Of a DNA stretch of 64,000 nucleotides, positions 45,661 to 54,678 are shown piece by piece. The notes beneath the pieces were generated by a model. It was not told the DNA's origin and made no database searches. It saw only the letters and a program-made list of their open reading frames with translations. The translations under genes were made by a program, and so were the position numbers. This stretch comes from Candidatus Flexifilum affinis (GTDB taxonomy: Bacteria > Chloroflexota > Anaerolineae > Aggregatilineales > Phototrophicaceae), in NCBI GenBank assembly GCA_016713325.1, contig JADJPJ010000006.1, positions 372,001-436,000 of the forward strand. The letters run 5' to 3'. How positions within the stretch are numbered: position 1 is the stretch's first letter; every line of letters starts with the position of its first letter.

Positions 45661-45708
45661 GAACCTTCTGCCTGTTCGCAATTCAATTCCGTTACCAGTC
45701 TCCCTATC

Positions 45709-45737
45709 ACTATAGACAGCTTTGCCCATCTCTCCAA
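45709..45737 (-). promoter_or_regulatory. Promoter of the CARDB-like gene
   Basis: On the minus strand TTGGAG (45732-45737) and TATAGT (45709-45714) are 17 bp apart, giving a leader of about 40 nt before the ATG at 45660. Confidence 0.5.
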
Positions 45738-45800
45738 GTCGCGATTCCACCGTTTGAGCGACTCCGCGTCCCCTATCTCCATATGGCGCTGGATCCCTGT

Positions 45801-45833
45801 CCGTTTTTTGTCCGGTTTTTGCCCGGTTTTTGC
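45801..45833. repeat. Three 11-bp-phased A/T-tract repeats
   Basis: The units CCGTTTTTTGT, CCGGTTTTTGC and CCGGTTTTTGC stand head to tail at exactly 11 bp. Read on the minus strand they are phased A5-A6 tracts, 64-96 bp upstream of the promoter's -35. Phased A-tracts bend DNA, so this may be an upstream bend or regulator site. Confidence 0.6.
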
Positions 45834-46007
45834 GGACTCACCCCCCGGCGGTTTGAGAAGCTGAAGACATCGCAGGCAAGTCTTCACGAGGAGAACCGCA
45901 AATGTCACACCAGATCGTTCTGCGCGCTGATCCGCCCCGCCTCGCGGCACCCCCTGCCGCCACTTCCTCCTCCGGGCTAGGGCACTATCCGGCCCATCAA
46001 GCTTAGT

Positions 46008-46046
46008 TGAAATGACCGGTCTGCAGCGATGCAGCCGGTCATTTCA
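46008..46046 (-). terminator. Hairpin downstream of the TPR gene
   Basis: TGAAATGACCGG (46008-46019) pairs perfectly with CCGGTCATTTCA (46035-46046), with an inner CTGC/GCAG stem. It lies about 70 bp past the TPR stop; no T-tract follows. The rest of 45661-46117 (about 450 bp) shows no gene. Confidence 0.6.
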
Positions 46047-46117
46047 TCAGGCAGTCTTCGATAGTCTCGTATTCGATTACACGTACACGCTTACACGGCG
46101 CCCAGGCACCACCCAGC

Positions 46118-47311
46118 CTATACGGGTGCGGGTCCCAGCCTATCGAGTTTGTCTCGGATAAGGTCCTCGAGCTGTTCTCGGGCCGCATGCTGGTCGATTT
46201 CCTGAGCCGCCTCCAGGGCATCCACCAGGAGGGTTCGGGTGAGAGGGGGATCTACGCCTCGGAGGAGTTCGATGTACCCCCGCGTATACATCGCATGCAC
46301 TACCAGGTAGCGATTGCCGATGTACTGCCAGATGTCATGTGCCTCCTCGATCGCCCGGATGGCCTCATCGAGATGTCCAAGGTGGAGATGGGCGGATGCC
46401 AGACCGACGTGGCAAAGCCCGGTCTCATAACTGTCTTCCAGACCTTCGGACTGGGTCAACGCGTCCTGAAAATGGTTGGCCGCATCCTCAAAGCGCTCTT
46501 CTTCAATGCAGATCGCGCCGTCTTCGTAGCAGATCTGCATATAATTCCGCCGTGACCTCACCGTCATCGGATAGACTTCTCGCGCTTTCTGAAGAAGCGT
46601 GGTGCAGGTCGCGAAGTCGCCTTGCAGGCGGGTCAGGCTTGTGCTGATGAGCAGCGTGCGCAGAAACATGCCGGGGTCCTTAAGAACAGCCGCCTGGTCC
46701 TGAGCCTTGCCGATGTGAAAGCTCGCGCGATCAAAGTCATGGCGGTGCAGATAAGACACAGCGACCATCTGGTGAATCAGCGCCTTCAGCTCGTTATTCT
46801 CGGAACGCGCCGCAATGGACAGCGCAGTTTCGAAAAGAGCAGCGTCAAACCGCCGGGGTGGCGCGAGGATGTAAGTCTCGATGAGGGCAGCATAGGCATC
46901 GAGCTGGGTATCGCGGCTGCCCTTCTCAGCATAGCTTCCGGCCCGGTTCAGCAGAATTTCCGCCTGACCGGGATTACCGATCATGTTCTGATAACGGGCC
47001 AGCGCGACGGTCAAACGGGCAATCAAATCTTTGTCTTGCAGATCCTGAGCGGTGAGCAGCAGCGCGATCAGGCGATCCCACCAGGGTTCGAACTCCCGCC
47101 CGGTCAGCATGGTGGGCAGGACATTCATCAGCGTATCTACGGCATAGTGAAAAAAACGGTCGCGATGGGTTGCAGTGCGGATGACGCCGTTGATCCAACC
47201 AGCCTGGTCCAGGAGCCAGCCCCAGTCATAAGCGTGGTCGTTGATGATATTCAGCGCTCGCTCCAGGTCACCATCTGAATTCGGCAATCCAGGTATATCG
47301 TCGAAGGACAT
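46118..47311 (-). CDS. TPR-repeat protein, soluble
   Basis: The 397-aa protein is mostly alpha-helical with degenerate TPR units, clearest in LIARLTVALARYQNMIGNP, DAYAALIETYILAP, ALIHQMVAVSYLHRHDF and CHVGLASAHLHLGHLDEAIRAIEEA. This layout is like the sensory helical domain of LuxR/MalT-type regulators or other adaptor proteins, but there is no P-loop or HTH. No signal or TM segment. It stands alone, convergent with nothing on the + strand. Function unknown beyond a protein-binding scaffold. Confidence 0.82.
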   Translation of the reverse strand: MSFDDIPGLPNSDGDLERALNIINDHAYDWGWLLDQAGWINGVIRTATHRDRFFHYAVDTLMNVLPTMLTGREFEPWWDRLIALLLTAQDLQDKDLIARLTVALARYQNMIGNPGQAEILLNRAGSYAEKGSRDTQLDAYAALIETYILAPPRRFDAALFETALSIAARSENNELKALIHQMVAVSYLHRHDFDRASFHIGKAQDQAAVLKDPGMFLRTLLISTSLTRLQGDFATCTTLLQKAREVYPMTVRSRRNYMQICYEDGAICIEEERFEDAANHFQDALTQSEGLEDSYETGLCHVGLASAHLHLGHLDEAIRAIEEAHDIWQYIGNRYLVVHAMYTRGYIELLRGVDPPLTRTLLVDALEAAQEIDQHAAREQLEDLIRDKLDRLGPAPV

Positions 47312-47464
47312 GGTTCGACCTCAAGAAGTCCTAATATGAACGTTGTTCAATTTCTACCAGTCTGGTCACTGCTCCATGACTAGCCAAGTTAGAGCAAGAA
47401 GCGTAATCCCGTAAGTCATATTGTAGCTTAACACTTGATGAGTCGCTTTAGATAAAGTAAACGA

Positions 47465-47502
47465 ACAAAAACCGCTCAGCCTGTGCAGCGACAGGCTGAG
47501 CG
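47465..47502 (-). terminator. Intrinsic terminator of the PQQ-type dehydrogenase gene
   Basis: A 12-bp perfect stem (47473-47484 with 47491-47502) is followed, in the minus direction, by GGTTTTTGTT. It lies 32 bp after the stop codon. Confidence 0.85.
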
Positions 47503-47534
47503 ATTGTCAGAAATCACCAGAAAATCGCGAATTC

Positions 47535-48740
47535 TTAGTTCGGGGCGACGAATTCGTAAATCGTGCCGTTGTAATCGACCAGATACAACTCGCCTCGTTC
47601 ACCTTCGCCAAACGAGCTGATGGTATGGCCAGAATTCGTCAGCACCAGATCGCGCCATTGATCCTCGGATTCGCGATAGGCCCCCCACACCGTCCCGGAG
47701 CCAAAGTCACCATAGACATAGACCCCCTGCCAATCGGGGATGGCTTCACCGCGATACACATAACCACCGGTGACCGAGATCCCCTGACTGTGTGGGTATT
47801 CGGCGATGGGCAGCACCATATCCGCCGGAGCAGGAGAGCCGCTGTAAGGATGGGATCCCTCGTAAATATTCCAGCCCAGGTTCAGGCCGCCCTGTCCCGC
47901 CGGAATGTAGTTCACCTCTTCCCACTGGTTCTGGCCGACGTCCGCAACATACATGTCACCATTCTCCCGGTCGAAGCTGAAGCGCCACGCATTGCGCAGC
48001 CCGTACAGCCAGATCTCCGACTGCGCATCCGAACGTCCGACGAACGGATTGTCCGGCGGCACGGCATAGCGCTCGCCCTCTGGGACATTTACGTCGATGC
48101 GGAGGATGTTCCCCAGCAGCGTATTCAGGTTCTGCCCGTTGCCCTGGGGATCGCCCCCAGCGCCGCCATCCCCTACCGAGATGTACAGATAGCCATCCGG
48201 GGCGAAGGCCATATGCCCGCCATTGTGATTGGGGTATGGCTGGTCGATGCGCAGGATCGGAAACGCGCTCTCCGGGTCAGCGACATGGGCATTGCCGCCG
48301 GATACTTCATAGCGTTCGACGACCGTCGCGCCGCCCCGGTCGGTATAGTTCACGTAGAACAGACCGTTCACGGCATAATCCGGATGGAAGGCGAGGCCCA
48401 GCAGTCCGCGTTCGGTATAGCCGTTGGGCGACACCGCTTCCTGGCTGACCTTCTGCGAAACGTCCAGGAATGGGGTATCGAAACGGGCGCCCTGCGCGAG
48501 AATCCAGATCTTGCCGCCCTGCTCCACCACAAACAACCGACCGCTGTCGTCGCCGGCGGGTGTGACGTAAATCGGGCGCACGAAGCCGCTCGCCACTTCG
48601 GAAAGCGCGGCCATGGCCGGGTCCGGCGGCGCAGCGCGCATCACCGGAGAGTCCTGCGCGAAGCCCGGCCCTACAGCAACCAAGGCACAGACAATTACGA
48701 AGCAAACCAGTGCGAATCGACCGATACGGGTTAGGGACAT
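47535..48740 (-). CDS. Secreted PQQ-dependent sugar dehydrogenase (GSDH-like)
   Basis: From the ATG at 48740 the protein is 401 aa. It starts with a signal peptide (FALVCFVIVCALVAVGPGFAQ) and continues as a six-bladed propeller of the soluble glucose dehydrogenase/Hedgehog-interacting-like family: LFVVEQGGKIWIL, ERGLLGLAFHPDYAVNGLFYVNY (in part), IDQPYPNHNGGHMAFAPDG, LYISVGDGGAGGDPQGNG and LNLGWNIYEG. These enzymes oxidise aldose sugars with PQQ or a related cofactor. No PQQ biosynthesis genes lie nearby. The M16 pair follows upstream on the same strand (gap 54 bp). Confidence 0.9.
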   Translation of the reverse strand: MSLTRIGRFALVCFVIVCALVAVGPGFAQDSPVMRAAPPDPAMAALSEVASGFVRPIYVTPAGDDSGRLFVVEQGGKIWILAQGARFDTPFLDVSQKVSQEAVSPNGYTERGLLGLAFHPDYAVNGLFYVNYTDRGGATVVERYEVSGGNAHVADPESAFPILRIDQPYPNHNGGHMAFAPDGYLYISVGDGGAGGDPQGNGQNLNTLLGNILRIDVNVPEGERYAVPPDNPFVGRSDAQSEIWLYGLRNAWRFSFDRENGDMYVADVGQNQWEEVNYIPAGQGGLNLGWNIYEGSHPYSGSPAPADMVLPIAEYPHSQGISVTGGYVYRGEAIPDWQGVYVYGDFGSGTVWGAYRESEDQWRDLVLTNSGHTISSFGEGERGELYLVDYNGTIYEFVAPN

Positions 48741-48794
48741 CACATCTCTCACAAGTCTCGACTTACGATTTTCACTCGGTTCCACACCGCAGCG

Positions 48795-50078
48795 CTAGTT
48801 TTCCGGCGGACCGGCAACAGCGATCACCAGCGCGTTCGGGTCCAGGTAGCGCCTGGCCGCATCGAGCAGATCCTGCCGTGACAACCGGCTGATACGCTCG
48901 CGATACCCCAGAAGGTAGTCCAGCCCCAGGCCAAAGGTCTCGATGTTGCGGATCATCGAAGCTACGCCCTCGTTCGTCTCCAGTTGCAGCGGAAGCCGAC
49001 CGGTGAAGAAGGATTGATTGTCTGAGAGCTCATCCTCGCTAATGGCTTCGCTGGCCAGCCGTTGAATCTCGTCGACGATCTTCTCGATCGCCAGTTCGAC
49101 GTTTTCCGGATCGACTCCGGCCGCGATCTGCCAGGGCAGAGCCGTAATGCCGCCTTCAACCTGACTGTAGGCGTAGTAGGCCAGACCGAGTTCCTCGCGA
49201 ACCTTGCCGCCAATCCGTCCCATCATGCCGAACTGACCAAGCACGCTGTTGGCCAACTGTGCGGCGTGGAAATCTTCGCTCAGACGTGAGGGTCCGATCA
49301 CACCCATGACAATGTCGCTCTGCGTCTTGCCGGGGATAGCCACCTGCACGCGCGTCATCCCCGCCGCTTTTGGCGGCGCGTTCGGGCGCTGGCGCTCCGG
49401 CTGCGACGGGTTTGCCCAGTCGCTGAAGCGCTCGCGCACCGCTTGTACGGCGTCCTCGGCGCTGATGGCGCCCACGATGACCACGATCATCTCACGCGGG
49501 CCAAAGGTCTGACTGTGGAAGGCGCGCAGGTCATCAATGGTGAGCGCGGGAACGGTTTCCAGTGTCCCCCGCGAACTCAGGTGATAAGGAAAGCCGGATG
49601 GATAGAGCGTCTCGTAGAATGCGCGCGTTGCCCGGTAGCGAGTATCCTGCTGCCGGTAGTTCAGGCCGGTCAGGACCTCACCGCGCAGCCGCTCCACTTC
49701 CGCCTCGGGAAAAGTCGGGTGGCGCACCACATCGGCCAGGATGTCCAGCATCAGCGGGAGATCCTCGCCGAGCGCCTTGCCGGAAAACGACGTCGTGAAA
49801 GTCGACCCACTGAGGTCCAGGTCGGCGCCGACGGATTCCAGCGACTCGCTGATGGCGGTGAAGTCGTACAATGCCGACCCGCGCATCATGGCGTCGGCCG
49901 TCATCGACGCCAGACCATTCTTTGCCTCTGGCTCAAACGAACTGCCCACAGCCAGTGACCCCGTCAGGACGACGGACTGCGCCGTGAAATTCTCGTAGAC
50001 CAGCACGGTGACGCCGTTCGGCAGCACCTCGCGAACGATATTCCGCGAACTGGGGAAAGAGTCGACCTTCACGGTCAT
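48795..50078 (-). CDS. M16-family protease subunit, non-catalytic partner
   Basis: The 427-aa protein has the M16 fold, as in ITGSLAVG-like strands and the late FHAAQLANSVLGQFGMMGRIGGKVREELGLAY. It lacks the HxxEH zinc motif: the corresponding segment reads LASMTADAMMRG. In two-subunit M16 enzymes the non-catalytic partner supplies the R/Y substrate pair, and GLAYYAYS near the C-terminus fits this. The ATG overlaps the stop of the catalytic subunit (ATGA). Confidence 0.88.
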   Translation of the reverse strand: MTVKVDSFPSSRNIVREVLPNGVTVLVYENFTAQSVVLTGSLAVGSSFEPEAKNGLASMTADAMMRGSALYDFTAISESLESVGADLDLSGSTFTTSFSGKALGEDLPLMLDILADVVRHPTFPEAEVERLRGEVLTGLNYRQQDTRYRATRAFYETLYPSGFPYHLSSRGTLETVPALTIDDLRAFHSQTFGPREMIVVIVGAISAEDAVQAVRERFSDWANPSQPERQRPNAPPKAAGMTRVQVAIPGKTQSDIVMGVIGPSRLSEDFHAAQLANSVLGQFGMMGRIGGKVREELGLAYYAYSQVEGGITALPWQIAAGVDPENVELAIEKIVDEIQRLASEAISEDELSDNQSFFTGRLPLQLETNEGVASMIRNIETFGLGLDYLLGYRERISRLSRQDLLDAARRYLDPNALVIAVAGPPEN

Positions 50079-51382
50079 TCCATGGCCTCCTCGGCATCTT
50101 CAGCGAAGTCCATATCGCCACCCGTGGGTACGAACCATCCGACCGTCCGGTTCTGGCGCCGCAGATAGCGAGCCGCGACATCCTTGACATCCTCCAGCGT
50201 GACGGCTTCGAGACGGCTGACGTAATTCTCGAACCAGGTATAGCTGTTGAAGTTTTCGGCGAAAGCCAACCAGAAGGCTTGCATGGTCACGCGCTCGGTT
50301 CCATAGGCGAACAGCGCCCGCGCCTGCTTCTTGGCACGCTCCAGCTCGCGCTCGGTCACGCCCTCGGCGACCATCTGGTCGATGGCTGCGTCCAACGCTT
50401 CCTGAACTTCGTCGTGCGCCACACCGTCGCGGATCACGACGTTAAGCGTGTACATGAACGGATCGATCGTCGGTGTCATGCCACCATCCACGTCCACGGC
50501 CAGCTTGGTCTCGACCAGCGCCTTGTACAGGCGGCTTGTCCGGTTATCGATGCCACCGCCGCCAAAACCATTGGCGCCGCTCAGCACGCTGTTCAGCAGT
50601 TCCAGCTTGAACCAGTCCGGGTCGGTCGCCGCCGGCACATGATAGGCGACCTGTATGAACGCGGTAGTCCCCGGGCGCTCAACCACCACCCGACGCTCAC
50701 CGCTCTGAGGAGGTTCCGGGCGTACGAACAGGCTCGGAGTCTCGCCCGCCGGGATCGGCTCGTAGATCGCCCGAATGCGCGCAAGCATCTCGTCCGGGTC
50801 GAAGTCGCCAACTGCCACGGCAATGGCATTGTTCGGTACGTAGTGCCGCTTGTAGTGCTGGTATAGATCATCCCGGGTCATGGTCCGCAGATCGGTCGTG
50901 TCGCCGATGATCTCGTGGTGATAGCCATGCACGCGGAAGACCGAAGCCTGCACCTCTTCGCCCAGCCAGAACATGGGCGAGTTCTCCGCGCCCTGCCGTT
51001 CGGAGATGATCACCGTCCGCTCGGACTCGACCTCTTCCATGTCGAATTTGGCGTTCATCATGCGGTCGGCCTCCAGGCGCAGCGCCAGATCGACCTGATC
51101 CGCCGGAAGCGTCTCGTAGTACGCCGTGTAGTCGAAAAACGTCTGGGCGTTCCACGAACCCCCAACGCGATCGATCGCCTTATCCAGGTAACCCGCGGGG
51201 AATTGATCCGTTCCCTTGAAAAGCATGTGCTCCACCCAGTGTGAAGCGCCAGTGATGCCCGTCGGCTCGTTGCGACTGCCGATCCGGTAAAGCACCCACC
51301 AACTGATGATCGGCGCCGTGCGCACCGGCTTCAGCAGTACTACCATTCCATTTGACAGAACATGCCGGATAACTTCACTCAC
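50075..51382 (-). CDS. M16-family zinc protease, catalytic subunit
   Basis: The GTG at 51382 is chosen over the longer ORF because GGAGG lies eight bases upstream and family homology begins at SEVIRHVLSNGM. The 435-aa protein has the inverted zinc motif HxxEH (SHWVEHMLFKGT, His48, Glu51, His52) and the distal Glu in EEVESERTVIISER. There is no signal peptide, so the pair is probably cytoplasmic like mitochondrial-processing-peptidase-type or PqqF-type bacterial enzymes. PQQ sugar dehydrogenase is adjacent, but this alone does not make the pair PqqF. Confidence 0.93.
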   Translation of the reverse strand: MSEVIRHVLSNGMVVLLKPVRTAPIISWWVLYRIGSRNEPTGITGASHWVEHMLFKGTDQFPAGYLDKAIDRVGGSWNAQTFFDYTAYYETLPADQVDLALRLEADRMMNAKFDMEEVESERTVIISERQGAENSPMFWLGEEVQASVFRVHGYHHEIIGDTTDLRTMTRDDLYQHYKRHYVPNNAIAVAVGDFDPDEMLARIRAIYEPIPAGETPSLFVRPEPPQSGERRVVVERPGTTAFIQVAYHVPAATDPDWFKLELLNSVLSGANGFGGGGIDNRTSRLYKALVETKLAVDVDGGMTPTIDPFMYTLNVVIRDGVAHDEVQEALDAAIDQMVAEGVTERELERAKKQARALFAYGTERVTMQAFWLAFAENFNSYTWFENYVSRLEAVTLEDVKDVAARYLRRQNRTVGWFVPTGGDMDFAEDAEEAME

Positions 51383-51463
51383 CGCAGACTCCTCCGATGC
51401 TGCCTGTTCTTGCCCGTCCTGGCTCGTTACTTCTATGCCGTTCCAAATCATTCCAATGAAACA

Positions 51464-51498
51464 GGGCATGGCGAACCAAACCTGGCGATGCCATGCCC
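51464..51498 (-). terminator. Hairpin downstream of ugd
   Basis: GGGCATGGC (51464-51472) and GCCATGCCC (51490-51498) form a 9-bp stem, 42 bp past the ugd stop and about 80 bp upstream of the M16 GTG start. A GTTTCATT stretch follows in the minus direction. The T content is weak. Confidence 0.5.
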
Positions 51499-51540
51499 CG
51501 AAACCAACCGCTGAAAAGCCTGCTTGCCCGCAGGTGCCGT

Positions 51541-52929
51541 CTAGCCGCCACGCTTCCCAGGCATGTAGGCAGAACCGACCGCGAGATAGTCGAACCCGCT
51601 GCTGACCAGTTCGTCGTAGTCGGGGATCATGCGCCGGCCGTCGATGATCAGGTACGGCGGTTGGACGCATTCCTCGATCGTCCGCGACAGACCACGGAAC
51701 TCTTCCCAGTCGGTCGAGATGAACATCATGTCGCTGCCGACGATCGCCTCTTTCGACGATTCGTGATAGCTGATGCGCTCGAACAGGTGATTCTTGTCCG
51801 GGTCGAAGTAGCGCCTGGCTTCCTCTGTCGCCAGCGGATCGTAGGCGCGGATGGCGCGAACACCCTTGGACAGCAGCGCATCGACCACTTGCAGCGACGA
51901 GGAGTCGCGCATGTCGTTGGTCTGCTTCTTGAACGACAGACCCAGCAGCGCCACCGTCTTATGATTAAAGCTTGTGCCGACTTCCTGGATCGCGCGGTCG
52001 ATCAGATAGGTCTTCTGGTATTCGTTGATGGAATAGACAGCCCGCAGCAGTTCGGCCTGATAGCCCACCGTCGAGAACTGGTGGATGAGCGACTGGATAT
52101 CCTTGCCGAAGCAGGAGCCACCGGCGCCATTCGACACGTACGAGCCCCAGGTGCTGATGCGGGTATCGGCCGTAACGCCGCGTTTCAGATCTTCCATGCG
52201 TACGTTGTTGAAGCGCTCGCCCAGGCGCGCCCCCACCCCATTCCAGAACGAAATGTAGGTGAGAAGCAGGGTGTTGGCGACATATTTGATCGCTTCAGCG
52301 GTCTCTGGCGTCGTCTCGATGTAGCGAATGCGAACGTGGTTCACAAACTGAGAATAGATGCGGCGGATGATGCGGAAATCATCTTCCGTATCGCAGCCAA
52401 TGGCGACGCGATCTGGCCGGCGCGACTTCTCGACGGCATCGCCTTCCGGCAGAAATTCCGGATTGGAGGCCACGCCGACGTTCGGTACATTGTGCCGCTT
52501 GAGGACTGCCTCCAGACGGCGCGCGGTACCAATCGGCACGGTGCTCTTGTTGACCACCACGACGCGGCGCTGATCGGCGCGCTTGGCCAACAGGTCGGCG
52601 ATGTATTCAATCGCGTCGAAGTAGTAGCTCAGGTCGGACGATCCGTCGGCATTTGGAGGCGTGGGAAGACACAGGAAGATGGCATCAGTGCCTTCGATAA
52701 TCGGTTCCAGTTCGGTGGTGAAAAAGAGATAGCGGTCGATATTCTCACGAATGACAGCGGCCAAACCGGGTTCGTTCACATAGCCTTCGATGGCGGCCGG
52801 CTCAGCGGACTGGTAGGCGGCAATGCGCGCCTTGTCAATGTCATAGGCATACACCTCATGACCATATTCTGCGGTCGTCGCAGCGTGCGTCAGCCCGACA
52901 AAGCCCGTCCCAACTACGATGATCTTCAT
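51541..52929 (-). CDS. ugd: UDP-glucose 6-dehydrogenase / nucleotide-sugar dehydrogenase
   Basis: The enzyme oxidises UDP-glucose (or a related nucleotide sugar) to the uronate in two NAD-dependent steps. The 462-aa protein has the Rossmann motif VVGTGFVGLTHAA, LPTPPNADGSSDLSYYF, VNKSTVPIGTA, NPEFLPEGDAV and the catalytic Cys273 in NGAGGSCFGKDIQSL. C-terminal LLGLSFKKQTNDMRDSSS fits the family. It probably supplies glycan precursors for the envelope. The shared gap with the divergent amidohydrolase holds a small palindrome (ACCGT...ACGGT, 52963-52980). Confidence 0.92.
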   Translation of the reverse strand: MKIIVVGTGFVGLTHAATTAEYGHEVYAYDIDKARIAAYQSAEPAAIEGYVNEPGLAAVIRENIDRYLFFTTELEPIIEGTDAIFLCLPTPPNADGSSDLSYYFDAIEYIADLLAKRADQRRVVVVNKSTVPIGTARRLEAVLKRHNVPNVGVASNPEFLPEGDAVEKSRRPDRVAIGCDTEDDFRIIRRIYSQFVNHVRIRYIETTPETAEAIKYVANTLLLTYISFWNGVGARLGERFNNVRMEDLKRGVTADTRISTWGSYVSNGAGGSCFGKDIQSLIHQFSTVGYQAELLRAVYSINEYQKTYLIDRAIQEVGTSFNHKTVALLGLSFKKQTNDMRDSSSLQVVDALLSKGVRAIRAYDPLATEEARRYFDPDKNHLFERISYHESSKEAIVGSDMMFISTDWEEFRGLSRTIEECVQPPYLIIDGRRMIPDYDELVSSGFDYLAVGSAYMPGKRGG

Positions 52930-53091
52930 GCAGCATGTCCTTCAGGCGTAAATTGCAAGACACCGTAAATATACACGGTTCGAACTCAGAACTCTTTTAC
53001 CAGCCCTGAAGTTTAGCATCCTGCTCCCCTGACGAACATAGCGCAGATCCCAGAACGCGATACAATCGCCTCCGTACTCCCGAGGTGAGCT

Positions 53092-54678
53092 ATGCATATT
53101 TTCTACAACGGCGTCATTCATACGATGGATCCGGCTTACCCGAACCCGGACATCATCATCGTCGATGATGAACACGGGACGATCGATTCTGTCGGCGGTT
53201 TCGATTTTCGAAATACGATGCCCTCGATGAAACGCGTAGATCTCGCAGGCAGGACGCTGCTCCCCGGCTTCAACGACGCTCACGTCCACATCTGGAAGCT
53301 GGGCCTTCTCCTCACGGTCCAGGTCGATGCTCGCCGCTCGGTCGCACCTGACATGGCGGCAATCATCGAGCAGTTCCGCCAACGCGCGAGCGAAACCGCC
53401 GCCGGGGTGTGGCTCTCTGGACGCGGCTACAACGAAGTGGACCTGCCAGAAAAGCGCCATCCCACGCGCGACGATCTCGATCGGGCGACGACCAATCACC
53501 CTATCGCCCTGACACGCACCTGCGGCCACATGATTGTCGCCAACAGCATGGCGCTGGAATTGGCCGGCATCACCTCCGAAACGCCGGACCCGCCGGGTGG
53601 CGTCATCGTCCGCGACAGCCAGGGGCAGCCAACCGGTCTTCTTCAGGAGACCGCCATGGGGCTGATCACGCGCGTCATTCCGCCCTACGACGACGAGACG
53701 ATGGGCCGCGCGATTCGAGCGGCGATGGCGCACCAGCTCTCGCTTGGGATCACCAGCGCCACCGACCCGCTGCTCACGCCGGATCACCTCCGGGTCTACC
53801 GCCAGCTTGATTCCGCAGGCCTGCTCGACGTGCGCGTGAACGGCCTGCCCATCCGCCGCGCCGATGGGGGAACCAATACCTACCCACTGCCAGAGCGGTA
53901 CGTGAGCGATTTCCTGCGCATCGATACTGTGAAGTTCTTCGCCGACGGCGGTCTGAGCGGCGCGACGGCGGCGATCAGCGAACCGTACCAGGTCACAGGC
54001 GACCAGGGCGTGCTGCGATTCCAGACGAATGAACTGGCACAACTCATGTGGGAGGCGCACGAGCACGGCTTCCGCATTGGCACGCATGCCATCGGCGACA
54101 TCGCACTCGATCAGGTGATCGGCATCTACGAGGAGCTCAACGCGCGCAAGCCCGGCCTGCGCCACCGCATCGAGCATCTGGGCCTGCCGACGGCCGACCA
54201 TTTGCGCCGAGTCAAAGCCATCGACGCCATCGCCGTGCCTCAGACGGTGTTCCTCTCCGCCCTGGGGACATCTTTCCGTCGCTATCTGCCGCCCCATTTT
54301 CTGCCCCGCTGCTATCCTGTGCGGGCGATGCTCAACGCCGGGTTGGACGTCGCGCTCAGTTCCGATGCGCCGGTGGTACCGGACGACAACCCTCTCCTGG
54401 GGATCAAAGCAGCCGTGGACCGCTTCGATCCGCTTGGCGAAGCCATCGCGCCGGAGCAAACGATTACGCCGTACGAAGCGCTCTACGCCTACACCATGGG
54501 CGGCGCGATGGCCAGCGGCGACGCGGCGAATCGCGGCAGCATCACGCCGGGGAAGTGGGCGGACCTGATCATCCTCAGCGGCGATCCGCTGCGCGAAGCA
54601 GCCATCTCGCCGGAACGCCTGCTGGATATTCAGGTCGAGCAGGTGTATGTCGGGGGCAAACTGGTCTACAGCGTCTGA
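53092..54678 (+). CDS. Amidohydrolase family 3 protein (YtcJ-like)
   Basis: The 528-aa enzyme has metal ligands at [14 protein letters not shown], a long insert ([32 protein letters not shown]), [29 protein letters not shown] and [13 protein letters not shown], ending with the Asp loop [17 protein letters not shown] and [23 protein letters not shown]. This layout is that of YtcJ/N-substituted formamide deformylase-like amidohydrolases. The substrate is unknown. The stop TGA is directly followed by the stop TCA of the convergent dppC gene, with no base between. Confidence 0.92.
   Translation: MHIFYNGVIHTMDPAYPNPDIIIVDDEHGTIDSVGGFDFRNTMPSMKRVDLAGRTLLPGFNDAHVHIWKLGLLLTVQVDARRSVAPDMAAIIEQFRQRASETAAGVWLSGRGYNEVDLPEKRHPTRDDLDRATTNHPIALTRTCGHMIVANSMALELAGITSETPDPPGGVIVRDSQGQPTGLLQETAMGLITRVIPPYDDETMGRAIRAAMAHQLSLGITSATDPLLTPDHLRVYRQLDSAGLLDVRVNGLPIRRADGGTNTYPLPERYVSDFLRIDTVKFFADGGLSGATAAISEPYQVTGDQGVLRFQTNELAQLMWEAHEHGFRIGTHAIGDIALDQVIGIYEELNARKPGLRHRIEHLGLPTADHLRRVKAIDAIAVPQTVFLSALGTSFRRYLPPHFLPRCYPVRAMLNAGLDVALSSDAPVVPDDNPLLGIKAAVDRFDPLGEAIAPEQTITPYEALYAYTMGGAMASGDAANRGSITPGKWADLIILSGDPLREAAISPERLLDIQVEQVYVGGKLVYSV

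Noticed and set aside
45657..45950. 97-codon minus-strand frame upstream of the CARDB-like gene
   Set aside because: It covers the promoter and phased A-tracts and has no motif or ribosome-binding site.
52942..54459. 505-codon minus-strand frame
   Set aside because: Antisense of the amidohydrolase gene; no motif or ribosome-binding site.
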